From Oceanospirillum sp048264105 (GTDB lineage: Bacteria; Pseudomonadota; Gammaproteobacteria; Pseudomonadales; Halomonadaceae): a stretch of DNA of 64,000 nt. Shown in pieces: positions 36,737 through 45,532 of this stretch. The notes beneath the pieces were generated by a model, which saw only the letters and a list, made by a program, of their open reading frames with translations, was not told where the DNA came from and searched no databases. The stretch is from NCBI GenBank assembly GCA_048264105.1, contig JBLXDJ010000002.1, forward strand, positions 496,001 through 560,000, read 5' to 3'. The first letter of the stretch is position 1; each line of letters starts with the position of its first letter. Both the position numbers and the translations under genes were made by a program.

Positions 36737-37363
36737 TTAAACTTCCGATTGGTTAGGGGTTGTGGCGATTGCCAGATAGCGCTGATGGCATTTAAAACAG
36801 GCTGATTGCAAAGCGGCAAGGTCGCTGTCATTCACAATAATATCATCCGCCTTCTGTCGGCGCTCATCCCGGGGCAGCTGCGCCTTCAGAATCGCTTTAA
36901 CCTGATCTTCTGAGTTGCCATCACGCTGTGTGGTACGTTCGATCTGCACCGATTCCGGTACATCGATCAGCAATACTCTGTCCGTTAACTCATTCTGGCC
37001 GCTCTCAAATAAAAGTGGCGATACCAGAATGCTGTAAGGCGACCTTGCTGCCGCCAGTTTATCCACAATGCGCTGTCGAATTGCCGGATGGGTGACCGAT
37101 TCAAGCCACTGACGCTCTTCAGGTTGCTGGAAGACTTTTTCCCGCAGCCATGGCCTGTTCAGACTGCCATCCGGGGTGAGAACATCCGGACCGAAGTGCT
37201 GTGCAATCTGTTTCAGTGTTTCTGTACCGGGTTCGACCACAGCTCTTGCTTCAACATCAGCATCCACAACACAGATACCGAGTGTTTCAAAGTAATCTGA
37301 GGCGGCGGTTTTACCTGAGCCTATACCGCCGGTAAGTCCGATGATCAGCTTCTCTTTGCTCAT
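36737..37363 (-). CDS. coaE: Dephospho-CoA kinase
   Basis: The 208-residue kinase phosphorylates dephospho-CoA in the last step of coenzyme A synthesis. The P-loop GLTGGIGSGKTAAS (9-22) and the CoaE-typical VDADVEARAVVEPG are clear. It is 38 bases downstream of pilD on the minus strand, a conserved link in gammaproteobacteria. Confidence 0.96.
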   Translation of the reverse strand: MSKEKLIIGLTGGIGSGKTAASDYFETLGICVVDADVEARAVVEPGTETLKQIAQHFGPDVLTPDGSLNRPWLREKVFQQPEERQWLESVTHPAIRQRIVDKLAAARSPYSILVSPLLFESGQNELTDRVLLIDVPESVQIERTTQRDGNSEDQVKAILKAQLPRDERRQKADDIIVNDSDLAALQSACFKCHQRYLAIATTPNQSEV

Positions 37364-37401
37364 TTGATTCGTCTTTATACGGGTCTTGGATGCACGCCGC
37401 T

Positions 37402-38298
37402 TCAGAGAAACAGCTGTGCCATAAGGTGGCGAACGGTATCAGGAAATGCCAAGCAGAACCAGCCGGACAAGGCTAATGCGGGTCCAAAGGGTACGCCACC
37501 TACATGATCACGGTTTACTGCCTTATAGAGCAAGCCAATCAGCAGGCCGCTTAAGGCGCTGATCAATAGCATGGCGGGTAGCAGAGACGCTCCTGTCCAG
37601 GCGCCAAGGGCTGCCAGTAGTTTGAAATCACCATATCCCATTCCCTCTTTACCGGTGACCAACCGGAACAGCCAATAGATTGACCAGAGAATCAGATAAC
37701 CAAGGGCAGCTCCCCAAACGGCCTCACCGAGGAAATCGGGTTGGTAGAGGCTTTGGTAGAGTAATCCGGCCCATAGCAGAGGCAGGGTGAGTCTGTCCGG
37801 TAGCAGAAAGGTTTTCAGGTCGATAACACTCAACGCCAGAAGCACCAGACTGACAAAGAAAAGGCTGATGCCTTCGGCGGATAGGCCAAACAACAGCCAG
37901 CTGATCACGGCCAGAAAGCCAGCCGCTAATTCCGTCAGGGGATACTGTAACGAGATGGTGGTCTTGCAGCTATGGCAGCGACCTCTGAGCAGCAAATAGC
38001 TGAGCACAGGAATATTTTGCCAGGCCTTTACCGGTGACTGACAGCTCGGGCAGTGTGAGTTGGGCCAGGCCAGGTTGAACCGGCTGTCATCCTGATCGTT
38101 GCTGATAGGTGTAGGGCTGTTTGCATCATCACTCTCATCATGGATTGCGCGACATTGATCTGCCAGTTCCTTCTCTATCATCAGCGGAAGGCGGTAGATA
38201 ACAACATTGAGAAAGCTGCCCAGCAATAAACCGATAAGCCCCAGAAAGATCGCTGCGGCTAACGGGGTGTTTTCCAGTAGCTGAATCAGTTCGCTCAT
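37402..38298 (-). CDS. pilD: Prepilin peptidase / N-methyltransferase PilD
   Basis: The 298-residue polytopic enzyme cleaves prepilins and methylates the new N-terminus. Four cysteines (83, 86, 108, 111) form the zinc site of the cytoplasmic loop. The catalytic aspartates lie in VIDLKTFLLPD (Asp160 region) and GMGYGDFK (Asp224). The loop before the cysteines carries an unusual Asp/Ser-rich insert (about 50-75). Its start overlaps the pilC stop by one base. Confidence 0.95.
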   Translation of the reverse strand: MSELIQLLENTPLAAAIFLGLIGLLLGSFLNVVIYRLPLMIEKELADQCRAIHDESDDANSPTPISNDQDDSRFNLAWPNSHCPSCQSPVKAWQNIPVLSYLLLRGRCHSCKTTISLQYPLTELAAGFLAVISWLLFGLSAEGISLFFVSLVLLALSVIDLKTFLLPDRLTLPLLWAGLLYQSLYQPDFLGEAVWGAALGYLILWSIYWLFRLVTGKEGMGYGDFKLLAALGAWTGASLLPAMLLISALSGLLIGLLYKAVNRDHVGGVPFGPALALSGWFCLAFPDTVRHLMAQLFL

Positions 38299-39533
38299 CA
38301 GAAAAGGCTGCCCATTTTGAAAATCGGCAGATACATTGCCAATACCAAACCGCCCACCATAACGCCTAACACCGCGACTACAATGGGTTCAAGCAGGGTG
38401 GTCATACCCTCAACCGCGTCGTCGACTTCTTCTTCGTAGAAGCCTGCAACCTTATCCAGCATGGTATCAAGAGAGCCGGATTCTTCACCGATGGAGACCA
38501 TCTGCGTCACCATCGCCGGAAAAACATGAGTGGTCTTCAGGGCGAAGTTAAGTTGCTGCCCCACTGAAATGTTGTCACGGGCCTGAAAGATTGCCCGCGA
38601 AAATACACGGTTGCCCGCCGCACCGGCTGCTGATGCCATCGATTCAACCAAAGGCACACCGGAGGTAAAGGAGGTGGACAGCGTACGGGAGAAGCGTGCA
38701 ATAGATGACTTGCGCACGATCTGGCCGATCACCGGCAGGCGAAGGGTCAGTGCATCCACCCGATAAGCAAACAGCTCTGATGCCTTATAGCTGCGGACCA
38801 GTAGCAGGAGCGTCATGATCAGGCTGCCAAGAATCACCCACCACCATTGCTGGACAAACTCAGATAGATTGATTACCACCTGCGTAATCATCGGCAGCTC
38901 AGCATTGAAGCTGTTAAACAGGGACTCAAACTGGGGTACTACCTTGAGCAGCAGAATCAGCATGACGACAACACCGATCGCCATAACGGCAACAGGGTAA
39001 TAGAGCGCTTTCTTGATCTTGGCTTTAATCCGGTCGGTTTTCTCTTTATAGATGGCAACGCGGTCAAGCATGGCGTCCAGCGAGCCGGATCGTTCACCTG
39101 CTTCAACCAGATTGCAGAACAGTTTATCGAAATATTTAGGATGCTTGCGCAATCCCATGCTGAGCATATTACCGTCTGCCACTTCGTTCCGGATATTGAC
39201 GATAATTTTCTGCATCGCCGGGTTCTCAAGGCCTTCAGCGACCACATTCAAAGATTGCACCAAAGGCACGCCTGCCCGAATCATGGTGGAGAGTTGGCGG
39301 GTAAAGAGGGTGATCTCCCGGGTGGTGATTTTCTTCTCACCCAGTCCGAACGGAGCCGGTGTCTTCTTGCGGATTTTTTCCGGCGTTATGCCCTGCTTTC
39401 TAAGCTGGGCTTTGGCCAGATTCAGGTTCAGAGCCTGCAGTTCTCCCTTCTGCTTCTGACCCTGATTATCTGTACCGTGCCAGGCGAAGAGGTGATATTG
39501 CTGTTTTTTGTTTTTTTCCGGTTTTTTTGCCAT
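38298..39533 (-). CDS. pilC: Type IV pilus inner-membrane platform protein PilC
   Basis: The 411-residue protein is the platform through which PilB polymerises pilin. It has two T2SSF repeats, each ending in membrane helices: FTRQLSTMIRAGVPLVQSL and FSRTLSTSFTSGVPLVESM are the repeat starts. The N-terminal region is basic and cytoplasmic. It lies between pilB and pilD. Confidence 0.96.
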   Translation of the reverse strand: MAKKPEKNKKQQYHLFAWHGTDNQGQKQKGELQALNLNLAKAQLRKQGITPEKIRKKTPAPFGLGEKKITTREITLFTRQLSTMIRAGVPLVQSLNVVAEGLENPAMQKIIVNIRNEVADGNMLSMGLRKHPKYFDKLFCNLVEAGERSGSLDAMLDRVAIYKEKTDRIKAKIKKALYYPVAVMAIGVVVMLILLLKVVPQFESLFNSFNAELPMITQVVINLSEFVQQWWWVILGSLIMTLLLLVRSYKASELFAYRVDALTLRLPVIGQIVRKSSIARFSRTLSTSFTSGVPLVESMASAAGAAGNRVFSRAIFQARDNISVGQQLNFALKTTHVFPAMVTQMVSIGEESGSLDTMLDKVAGFYEEEVDDAVEGMTTLLEPIVVAVLGVMVGGLVLAMYLPIFKMGSLF

Positions 39534-39559
39534 GGTGATCTGCCCTTACATCCCTGCCT

Positions 39560-41251
39560 TTAATCCTGAGTAACCCGGTTGATCTCTGCCAGACTGGTTG
39601 CCCCGGATCTTACTTTATCAAGGCCTGAGGCTCTCAGACTTGGGTAGCCTTCCTGATGTGCCTGCTGACTGATCTCCAGTGCATTGGCCCCTTCCAGAAT
39701 CATACGGGATATCTCATGGGTGACCGGCATCACTTCATAGATACCAACCCGTCCTTTATAGCCATTATTACAAAGCTCACAGCCCACCGGCTCAAACAGC
39801 GTCAGGCTGGAAACTTCCTGAGCGCTGAAGCCGGTATCGATCAGAACCTGTTCAGGGATCTCTGCCGGTTTTTTGCAGTTGTTGCACAGCTTTCTGGCCA
39901 GACGCTGAGCGATAATCAGGCTGACGGAGGTGGCAATATTAAATGCCGGAATCCCCATGTTATTCAGTCGGGTCAGAGTTTCAGCGGCGCTGTTGGTATG
40001 CAGCGTGGAAAGCACCAGGTGGCCGGTCTGAGCGGCTTTAATAGAGATCTCGGCGGTTTCCAGATCACGAATCTCACCCACCATCACAATGTCGGGATCC
40101 TGACGCAGAAAGGCTCGTAACGCGGCGGCAAAATCCAGTCCCACCTTGGGATTCACATTGACCTGATTGATCCCTTCCAGATTGATCTCCACCGGATCTT
40201 CTGCGGTGGAAATATTACGCTCAGGGGTATTCAGAATATTCAGGCCGGTATAGAGGGTGACGGTTTTACCACTACCGGTGGGGCCGGTAACCAGAATCAT
40301 GCCCTGAGGCTGAGACAGGGCTTTTTCGTATGCTTGTTTCTGCTGAGGGTTGAAGCCCAGCTCGTCAATGCCCATGCGGGTCGCGCCGGAATCAAGCACC
40401 CTGAGTACGACCTTCTCGCCCCAGAGTGTCGGTAGGGTGTTAACACGAAAATCGATTGTTCGGGTCTTGGACACTTTTAGTTTGATACTGCCATCCTGAG
40501 GAATACGGCGCTCAGAGATATCCAGATGAGCCATCACCTTCAGACGGCTGGTAATGCGGTGACGCAGGTTAAACGGAGGTTTCATAACCTCATGAAGGAT
40601 ACCGTCCGTGCGGTAACGGATGCGGAAGGTGCGCTCGTAAGGTTCCAGATGGATATCTGATGAGCCCATTTTGATCGCGTCCAACAGCACTTTGTTGACG
40701 AACTTAACGATGGGAGCATCATCCGCGCCACTGGAGTAATCCTCGTTTTGACGGCTGGTATCTTCGGTGGAAACATCGAGATTTTCGATGTCTTCATCTT
40801 CCAGCTTGGCAAGGGCTTCTTCGTCGCCTTCGAGATAAGCATCGACCGCCTTGGACAGCTGATCGTAGGGCACCAGAATTGCTTCTGTGTTGAGGCCGGT
40901 CTGAAACTGAATCTCATCAACCGCCGCCAGATTGGTCGGGTTGGCGATCGCCAGAAAGAGCTTGCTGCCCCGTCGGAAAAGCGGCAGCGCCATGTGATGT
41001 CGAATCAGCTTCTCACTAACCAGTTCTTTCGGAAAGTGTTCACGGTCAAAGGCCGACAGATCCAGAAAAGGCACACCGAATTCACGGGCGGCAGCCAGTG
41101 CCAGAGCCTTGGGCGCGATCTTATTATGAGTTGCTGCATATTGAAGGAAGGAGGTTTCCTGCTTCTTTGCCTCTTCGGCGATAGCCTGTGCGTTTTCCTC
41201 GCTGATAATACCTTCCGTGATCAGTCGTTTGGCTATTCCACCTAATGTCAC
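39560..41251 (-). CDS. pilB: Type IV pilus extension ATPase PilB
   Basis: The 563-residue ATPase drives pilus extension. An N-terminal T2SSE_N/MshEN-like domain (about 1-150) is followed by the ATPase core with Walker A GPTGSGKT (323-330), the Asp-box, Walker B MVGEIRD and the His box GHLVLSTLHTNSA. A four-cysteine zinc site (CNNCKK and CELCNNG) is near residues 455-495. It is first in the minus-strand pilBCD-coaE-yacG run and divergent from pilA. Confidence 0.97.
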   Translation of the reverse strand: MTLGGIAKRLITEGIISEENAQAIAEEAKKQETSFLQYAATHNKIAPKALALAAAREFGVPFLDLSAFDREHFPKELVSEKLIRHHMALPLFRRGSKLFLAIANPTNLAAVDEIQFQTGLNTEAILVPYDQLSKAVDAYLEGDEEALAKLEDEDIENLDVSTEDTSRQNEDYSSGADDAPIVKFVNKVLLDAIKMGSSDIHLEPYERTFRIRYRTDGILHEVMKPPFNLRHRITSRLKVMAHLDISERRIPQDGSIKLKVSKTRTIDFRVNTLPTLWGEKVVLRVLDSGATRMGIDELGFNPQQKQAYEKALSQPQGMILVTGPTGSGKTVTLYTGLNILNTPERNISTAEDPVEINLEGINQVNVNPKVGLDFAAALRAFLRQDPDIVMVGEIRDLETAEISIKAAQTGHLVLSTLHTNSAAETLTRLNNMGIPAFNIATSVSLIIAQRLARKLCNNCKKPAEIPEQVLIDTGFSAQEVSSLTLFEPVGCELCNNGYKGRVGIYEVMPVTHEISRMILEGANALEISQQAHQEGYPSLRASGLDKVRSGATSLAEINRVTQD

Positions 41252-41488
41252 TGGGCTCTCCTTAGTCGATTGAGCAGTTACCTTCAGTATGCCCGGTCAG
41301 GGTATTTGCGATGGGTCAGAAAAGAAATAGAAAAAATAGATTTTTAGAGCTTACCTATTGTAACAAAACGTGTCCTTGCCTAAACTTCCGTTTACGATTT
41401 TACTGACACAGGTGTTGATCTGACCGTTTTTGGATAGAGTTAGATTATCACCTTCAGGGCAAGTTTCACTAACTTAAGGATGAAGATA
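41252..41488. promoter_or_regulatory. Divergent pilB / pilA control region
   Basis: These 237 bases must hold the promoters of pilA (right) and pilB (left). I looked for the sigma-54 element common before pilA (GG-N10-GC) and found none convincing. No sigma-70 pair stands out either. AAGGA at 41476-41480 is the pilA ribosome site. Confidence 0.45.
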
Positions 41489-41914
41489 ATGAAGACAATC
41501 AATAAAGCAGCAGCAAAAGCTCAGCAGGGTTTTACTCTGGTAGAACTGCTGATCGTTGTGGCGATTATTGGTATTTTGGCGGCTGTGGCTACGCCGATGT
41601 ACAGTGATTACGTAGAAGAAGCACGGCTCTCAGAAGTTCACTCCTTGGCGGATGGTTATAAAACTAAGGTTGGTATTTGTCAGATGAGAACTGGAGGCCT
41701 AACTGGTTGCGGTACATCAGGTACAGGCGATGCAAAAACTGGTGATCCTATCGTTGCTGGCGATGGTTTTGAGAATGTGTCCTCGCTCACCGTTACTAAT
41801 GGAAAGATTGCGGTTACAGCAACTAGTGCTGCCGGTGGGGGTAACCATTGTTACACTCCGACTGAAACTAAAGGTTCTTTGAAGTGGACCTATACAGCTG
41901 GTTCTTGCAGCTAA
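41489..41914 (+). CDS. pilA: Type IV major pilin PilA
   Basis: The 141-residue prepilin has a 14-residue leader (MKTINKAAAKAQQG), then the class III methylation signal FTLVELLIVVAIIGILAAVATP with Glu at mature position 5. The globular part holds four cysteines: two near the start of the variable region, and two (HCYTP, GSCS) near the end that could form the D-region disulfide. ATG at 41489 is eight bases after AAGGA; ATG at 41480 overlaps that site and is unlikely. The variable part uses AGA, GGA and CTA codons rare elsewhere in the window, which may reflect exchange of the pilin tip region. Confidence 0.93.
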   Translation: MKTINKAAAKAQQGFTLVELLIVVAIIGILAAVATPMYSDYVEEARLSEVHSLADGYKTKVGICQMRTGGLTGCGTSGTGDAKTGDPIVAGDGFENVSSLTVTNGKIAVTATSAAGGGNHCYTPTETKGSLKWTYTAGSCS

Positions 41915-41930
41915 TAGCTGAGGTTAAGAA

Positions 41931-42419
41931 ATGCAACAACATCTGGCTAAACTATCCCGTTATCACCGCTGGGCAACCGAGAAGCTGTTTGAGTCTGTTT
42001 CTCTGCTAACCGATGAGCAGTACCGTCAGCCGACGGATCTGTTCTTTGGCAGTGTGCACGGAACGTTAAACCATTTGTTGCTGGTTGATCAGCTCTGGTA
42101 CGCCCGTTTGGAAGGCGTACCTTATACGGTCAATAACCTGAGCCATGAAATTGAGCAGGATGCTAAAGCACTCGAAACTGCCCTGTTAGGCCAGTGTGAT
42201 AACTGGTTTAAAACCTGCGCGGCGCTGACCGAGCGTCGCTTGGCTCAGGATATTACATTCCGTAATTTGTCTGATGAACCCTGTAAGCTGAATACCGGTG
42301 ATCTGATGATCCATGTGTTTAATCATGGTACTCATCATCGTGGTCAGATCTCTGCGGCTCTGGTTGCCTTTGGTGTGCCGGTACCTGAGATGGATTACTA
42401 CTATTTCGTTCGTCGTTAG
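41931..42419 (+). CDS. DinB-family metal-binding protein
   Basis: The 162-residue protein is a DinB/YfiT-like four-helix bundle. The likely metal triad is His in GTLNHLLLVDQLWY and two His in FNHGTHHRGQI. Members include thiol transferases and DNA-damage-inducible proteins of unknown function; the substrate cannot be inferred. It starts 16 bases after the pilA stop, so it may be read from the pilA promoter, although no functional link to pili is known to me. A strong terminator follows. Confidence 0.88.
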   Translation: MQQHLAKLSRYHRWATEKLFESVSLLTDEQYRQPTDLFFGSVHGTLNHLLLVDQLWYARLEGVPYTVNNLSHEIEQDAKALETALLGQCDNWFKTCAALTERRLAQDITFRNLSDEPCKLNTGDLMIHVFNHGTHHRGQISAALVAFGVPVPEMDYYYFVRR

Positions 42420-42481
42420 TTTGTTTATTGATAGGCGATACCGGTTTTGCTAACCCGCGTTAAGCCGGTTTGATACAGCAT

Positions 42482-42520
42482 AAAAAAATGCCGGAGGTGA
42501 AAACCTCCGGCATTTTTTAT
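42482..42520. terminator. Bidirectional terminator after the DinB-family gene
   Basis: A 15-pair perfect stem (AAAATGCCGGAGGT / ACCTCCGGCATTTT core) closes on GAAA and has A and T runs on the two sides. It lies between two convergent genes and can end both. Confidence 0.92.
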
Positions 42521-42552
42521 GAATCAGGATTAAGTCGTCTGATAAAAGCGGA

Positions 42553-42828
42553 TCAGTACATCGCCTGTTCTTCGTCGATCACTTCTTTCAGCACTTCAAG
42601 ATACAGACGGTCAGCATCGGAGAAATCTTCCGGATCATCCGGGATTTTAACGCTGGTCAGACTGCTGATCTCGTTAGCGATAACAGTGGCTGCATTCTGA
42701 GTACCGGAGTGTTTACGGGCAACCTCAAGGGACGCCGGAATAATCTCAGGATCCTGCAGAAGTTTTTTAATGAACTGGCGTAGTTCGTTGATGACGCGGG
42801 TTTTGTTCATTTCATTTGCGCTGCTCAT
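42553..42828 (-). CDS. Conserved-looking hypothetical protein, 91 residues
   Basis: I do not recognise this gene. The ATG at 42828 has AAGGAG six bases upstream and the codon use matches its neighbours, so it is probably real. The product is acidic and mostly helical, without signal peptide, membrane segment or cysteine. A basic N-terminal helix (NKTRVINELRQFIKKLL) is followed by an acidic C-terminal helix (FSDADRLYLEVLKEVIDEE). It stands alone between the DinB-family gene (convergent) and the cation transporter. Confidence 0.7.
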   Translation of the reverse strand: MSSANEMNKTRVINELRQFIKKLLQDPEIIPASLEVARKHSGTQNAATVIANEISSLTSVKIPDDPEDFSDADRLYLEVLKEVIDEEQAMY

Positions 42829-43016
42829 AAGGGCTCCTTAGATGCCGTTCGCAATCTTATAATCATTGTCTGTGTCGAATATCGCAATGGCGGTACTGAA
42901 TCGCTGTATGAAGCCGCCTTTATCAGAATTATATAAGCTGTCTGCCAGATTAAATAGACGTTTTTTCCTCAGGGACTTTATTAGCCCGTCGTGAGCCGCA
43001 GCATCCCTGATGCCAT

Positions 43017-44147
43017 TTAACCCCGTTGCCAGACTCTGAGTTGCCCCAGCCAGTCTTTGTCATTCAGGTGTTGCCGGAGAATCTCTTCCGAGAGAGTCAC
43101 CGGCAAGCTGTCCGCCAGATAGAGGTCCAGATCGATCCGGTTATTCAGATAGTGCAGAACCAGCTGATCCGCTTTAAATTCGATCGGCAGTGACCGCCAC
43201 GCATAATGCAGCTGTTCAATAATATCTTCCCTTAAGGGTAGCAGGGCTTCCAGCGGTGGCAGTTTGTTTTCAGAGTCATCCTCGGCATCGATATGGAAGG
43301 TGACATCGGCCACTTCAGGGTGGTGCTCCCGAATCATCTGAGTCACCTGAACGCCGATCTGATGGCCTTCTGACACACTGATCCGGGGATTCACCTCAAT
43401 ATGGATATCCAGAAAAACCTGAGAACCCATCTTGCGGGTACGCAGGCTGTGGATCGCCCGCACGCAGTTGATGCTCTCGGCGTGGTGCAGCATTTCCCGG
43501 GTTTCTTCCTCGGGCAGAGCGGTGTCCACCAGCTCTTTGATACTGTCCGACATCAGCTTCCAGCCAATATGTGCCACCATCAGACCAACAACCAGTGCAG
43601 CAACCTGATCCAGCCATTGAATGCCCAGCATGGTGCCGCCGATACCGATAAAGACCACTATAGAAGAAAGTGCATCGCTGCGGCTGTGCCAGGCGTTGGC
43701 GATCAGCAGGTCTGATTTGATTTTACGGGCCACCCGCATGGTGTAGTGGAAGATCCACTCCTTGCCCAGAATGGAGGCGGCAGCAACGACCAGTGCCGAC
43801 CAGCCTGGAATAGCCAGATTATCTGCCTGCCAGAGTCGGATCAGACTGTCATAAGAGATCGCACCGGCAACAGCGATCAGCAGGCTGCCCAGCACCAGAG
43901 TGCCCATGGTTTCAAAGCGGGCATGACCGTAGGGGTGATCCTCATCCGGTTCCTGTCGGCCGTAATGAGTGACCACAATCACCAGAGCATCGGTTAAAAG
44001 GTCGGAAAGGGAGTGGATGCCATCGGCGATCAGGGCGTGGGAGTTACTGATCCAGCCCACGATGATCTTGGCGATGCCCAAAACGGCATCCAGTGCTGCG
44101 CCGATCAGCGTCACTTTGTGGGCGGCTTTAGCCTGTTCCTGCAGCAT
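43017..44147 (-). CDS. Cation diffusion facilitator (probable zinc efflux)
   Basis: The 376-residue protein belongs to the CDF family of metal/proton antiporters. Helix 2 carries HALIADGIHSLSD with His45 and Asp49, and helix 5 carries HSRSD, together an HD-HD site usual for zinc exporters, whereas FieF/YiiP has DD-HD. The cytoplasmic metal domain covers about 210-295; an extra C-terminal region of about 80 residues follows. The ATG at 44147 follows AAAGGA; an upstream frame start at 44177 has no site. Confidence 0.9.
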   Translation of the reverse strand: MLQEQAKAAHKVTLIGAALDAVLGIAKIIVGWISNSHALIADGIHSLSDLLTDALVIVVTHYGRQEPDEDHPYGHARFETMGTLVLGSLLIAVAGAISYDSLIRLWQADNLAIPGWSALVVAAASILGKEWIFHYTMRVARKIKSDLLIANAWHSRSDALSSIVVFIGIGGTMLGIQWLDQVAALVVGLMVAHIGWKLMSDSIKELVDTALPEEETREMLHHAESINCVRAIHSLRTRKMGSQVFLDIHIEVNPRISVSEGHQIGVQVTQMIREHHPEVADVTFHIDAEDDSENKLPPLEALLPLREDIIEQLHYAWRSLPIEFKADQLVLHYLNNRIDLDLYLADSLPVTLSEEILRQHLNDKDWLGQLRVWQRG

Positions 44148-44245
44148 GCAAGTTTCCTTTAGCAAGTTCGGTATCACAAGGCGACGGCCAGCTTCGGTTA
44201 AAAGAGCTGAAGTGGAATGCTGACCGTACAGAGATGAGCATAGCG

Positions 44246-44282
44246 CTTCCCTGACGGGCTGTCCCGACAGCCCTCAGGGAAG
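44246..44282. repeat. Strong hairpin between acyltransferase and cation transporter genes
   Basis: CTTCCCTGA-C-GGGCTGT pairs with ACAGCCC-TCAGGGAAG (16 pairs, one bulged C) around CCCG. No T tract follows on either strand. It lies just past the acyltransferase stop on the minus strand. Confidence 0.6.
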
Positions 44283-44297
44283 TATGGAGAGGGAAGC

Positions 44298-45455
44298 TTA
44301 ATCTTTGATTAAACCCCGGCTGTTCAGGATCGGGTTGGCGTACATTTTCAGCACATAGGGACGGAGTGCTTCAGGGATACCCTGCAGGCGCTGCTCAAAT
44401 TGACTGCGTTCCTGATCGGTAATCAGGGGTTTGCCGCTGATGTGCTCATAACCACCCAGTTGTTCCAGTGCCAGCCAGTTGGAAGGATAGAAGCAGTAGT
44501 TATCCCAGATCTGACGATCAATCTGAGCGGCCGCTTCATCAGCATTGGCAAACTCGCCGGACAGCGGCTGATCAAAATGAACATGTACCCGGCCTTTATG
44601 ACCGGAGATACCTTTTACGATGCTGTCGATATCTTCAAACTCGACCTTGTTATAGCTGCCTTCGGTCGCCAGAGCGTTCAGCTCACGGGCTTTCATCTCA
44701 TCGCAGGGGTCGTACTCATAGGAGATGGTGACCGGTACGATATTCAGCTCGTTGATCACTTCTGAGAAGGTCGGGCCAGAGCCTTTTTTCTTACGGCTCA
44801 TATAAAACATCTTGATGATCGCCGGATCCGTCAGGTCGATACCGTCTTTAGCACGGCCTTCTTTCTGAGCGATCCAGATCGACTGCTGTTCTTCCAGCAG
44901 GGAGTAGTTGATATAGCCGGAAAGCTGAGTCAGCGCCTTCATCATTTCACGCACGCCTTTGGCAGAGCGTTTAACAATAAAGCTTTTGTTCAGTCGCATC
45001 AGATCACTGATGTAAGGCTTTTGCAGCAGGTTGTCGCCAATAGCGATACGAACCGTGTCGCGCTTAGCCTGATACAGGGCGTAGTTTACAAATGCCGGAT
45101 CCATGGCGATATCGCGGTGGTTTGCCACCAGCAGATAAGGCTTTGTCTTATCCAGTTTATCCAGACCTGAAACCGTAAAACCATCGGTGGAGTTACGGAT
45201 CATGCGGTTCATATAACTGGCGATCTGACTCTGGAAGTCATCAACGCGATTGATATTGGCAAACTGACTTTTCAGCTTGCGACGGATCAGAGGGCGCAGA
45301 ATAAAGCCCAGACTTTGGTGCAGCTGTGGAAAACGGAACTGGCAGATGGCACTGATCAGCTCAGGATTGTTGATCACCTCCTGCACGACGTCGTGAACCT
45401 CATGGTCGTAGTAAGGGCGAATCTCTTTAAAAGTGTCGTTTTCCACTGTGTTCAT
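44298..45455 (-). CDS. Glycerol-phosphate-type acyltransferase family protein
   Basis: The 385-residue protein has a PlsC-like acyltransferase domain (about 95-300). The catalytic block is NHRDIAMD with His113 and Asp119, so the spacing is H-x5-D or, counting Asp115, H-x-D; the usual motif is H-x4-D. The acceptor-site block is WIAQKEGRAKDG near 195-206. No signal peptide or clear membrane helix is seen. The likely role is acylation of glycerol-3-phosphate or lysophosphatidate, but the substrate is not shown by sequence. The ATG at 45455 follows AGAGAG. Confidence 0.82.
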   Translation of the reverse strand: MNTVENDTFKEIRPYYDHEVHDVVQEVINNPELISAICQFRFPQLHQSLGFILRPLIRRKLKSQFANINRVDDFQSQIASYMNRMIRNSTDGFTVSGLDKLDKTKPYLLVANHRDIAMDPAFVNYALYQAKRDTVRIAIGDNLLQKPYISDLMRLNKSFIVKRSAKGVREMMKALTQLSGYINYSLLEEQQSIWIAQKEGRAKDGIDLTDPAIIKMFYMSRKKKGSGPTFSEVINELNIVPVTISYEYDPCDEMKARELNALATEGSYNKVEFEDIDSIVKGISGHKGRVHVHFDQPLSGEFANADEAAAQIDRQIWDNYCFYPSNWLALEQLGGYEHISGKPLITDQERSQFEQRLQGIPEALRPYVLKMYANPILNSRGLIKD

Positions 45456-45532
45456 TGTCTCTCTGGGTCCGTTTGTTGATCAGTCTGCCGGATGGGTATT
45501 TATGCGTTGTCGGATCGGGTTTTCAAAGCGTT

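Noticed and set aside
41252..41488. Sigma-54 promoter before pilA
   Set aside because: The nearest match near 41293-41308 has the GG and GC elements one base too far apart and is far upstream; not convincing.
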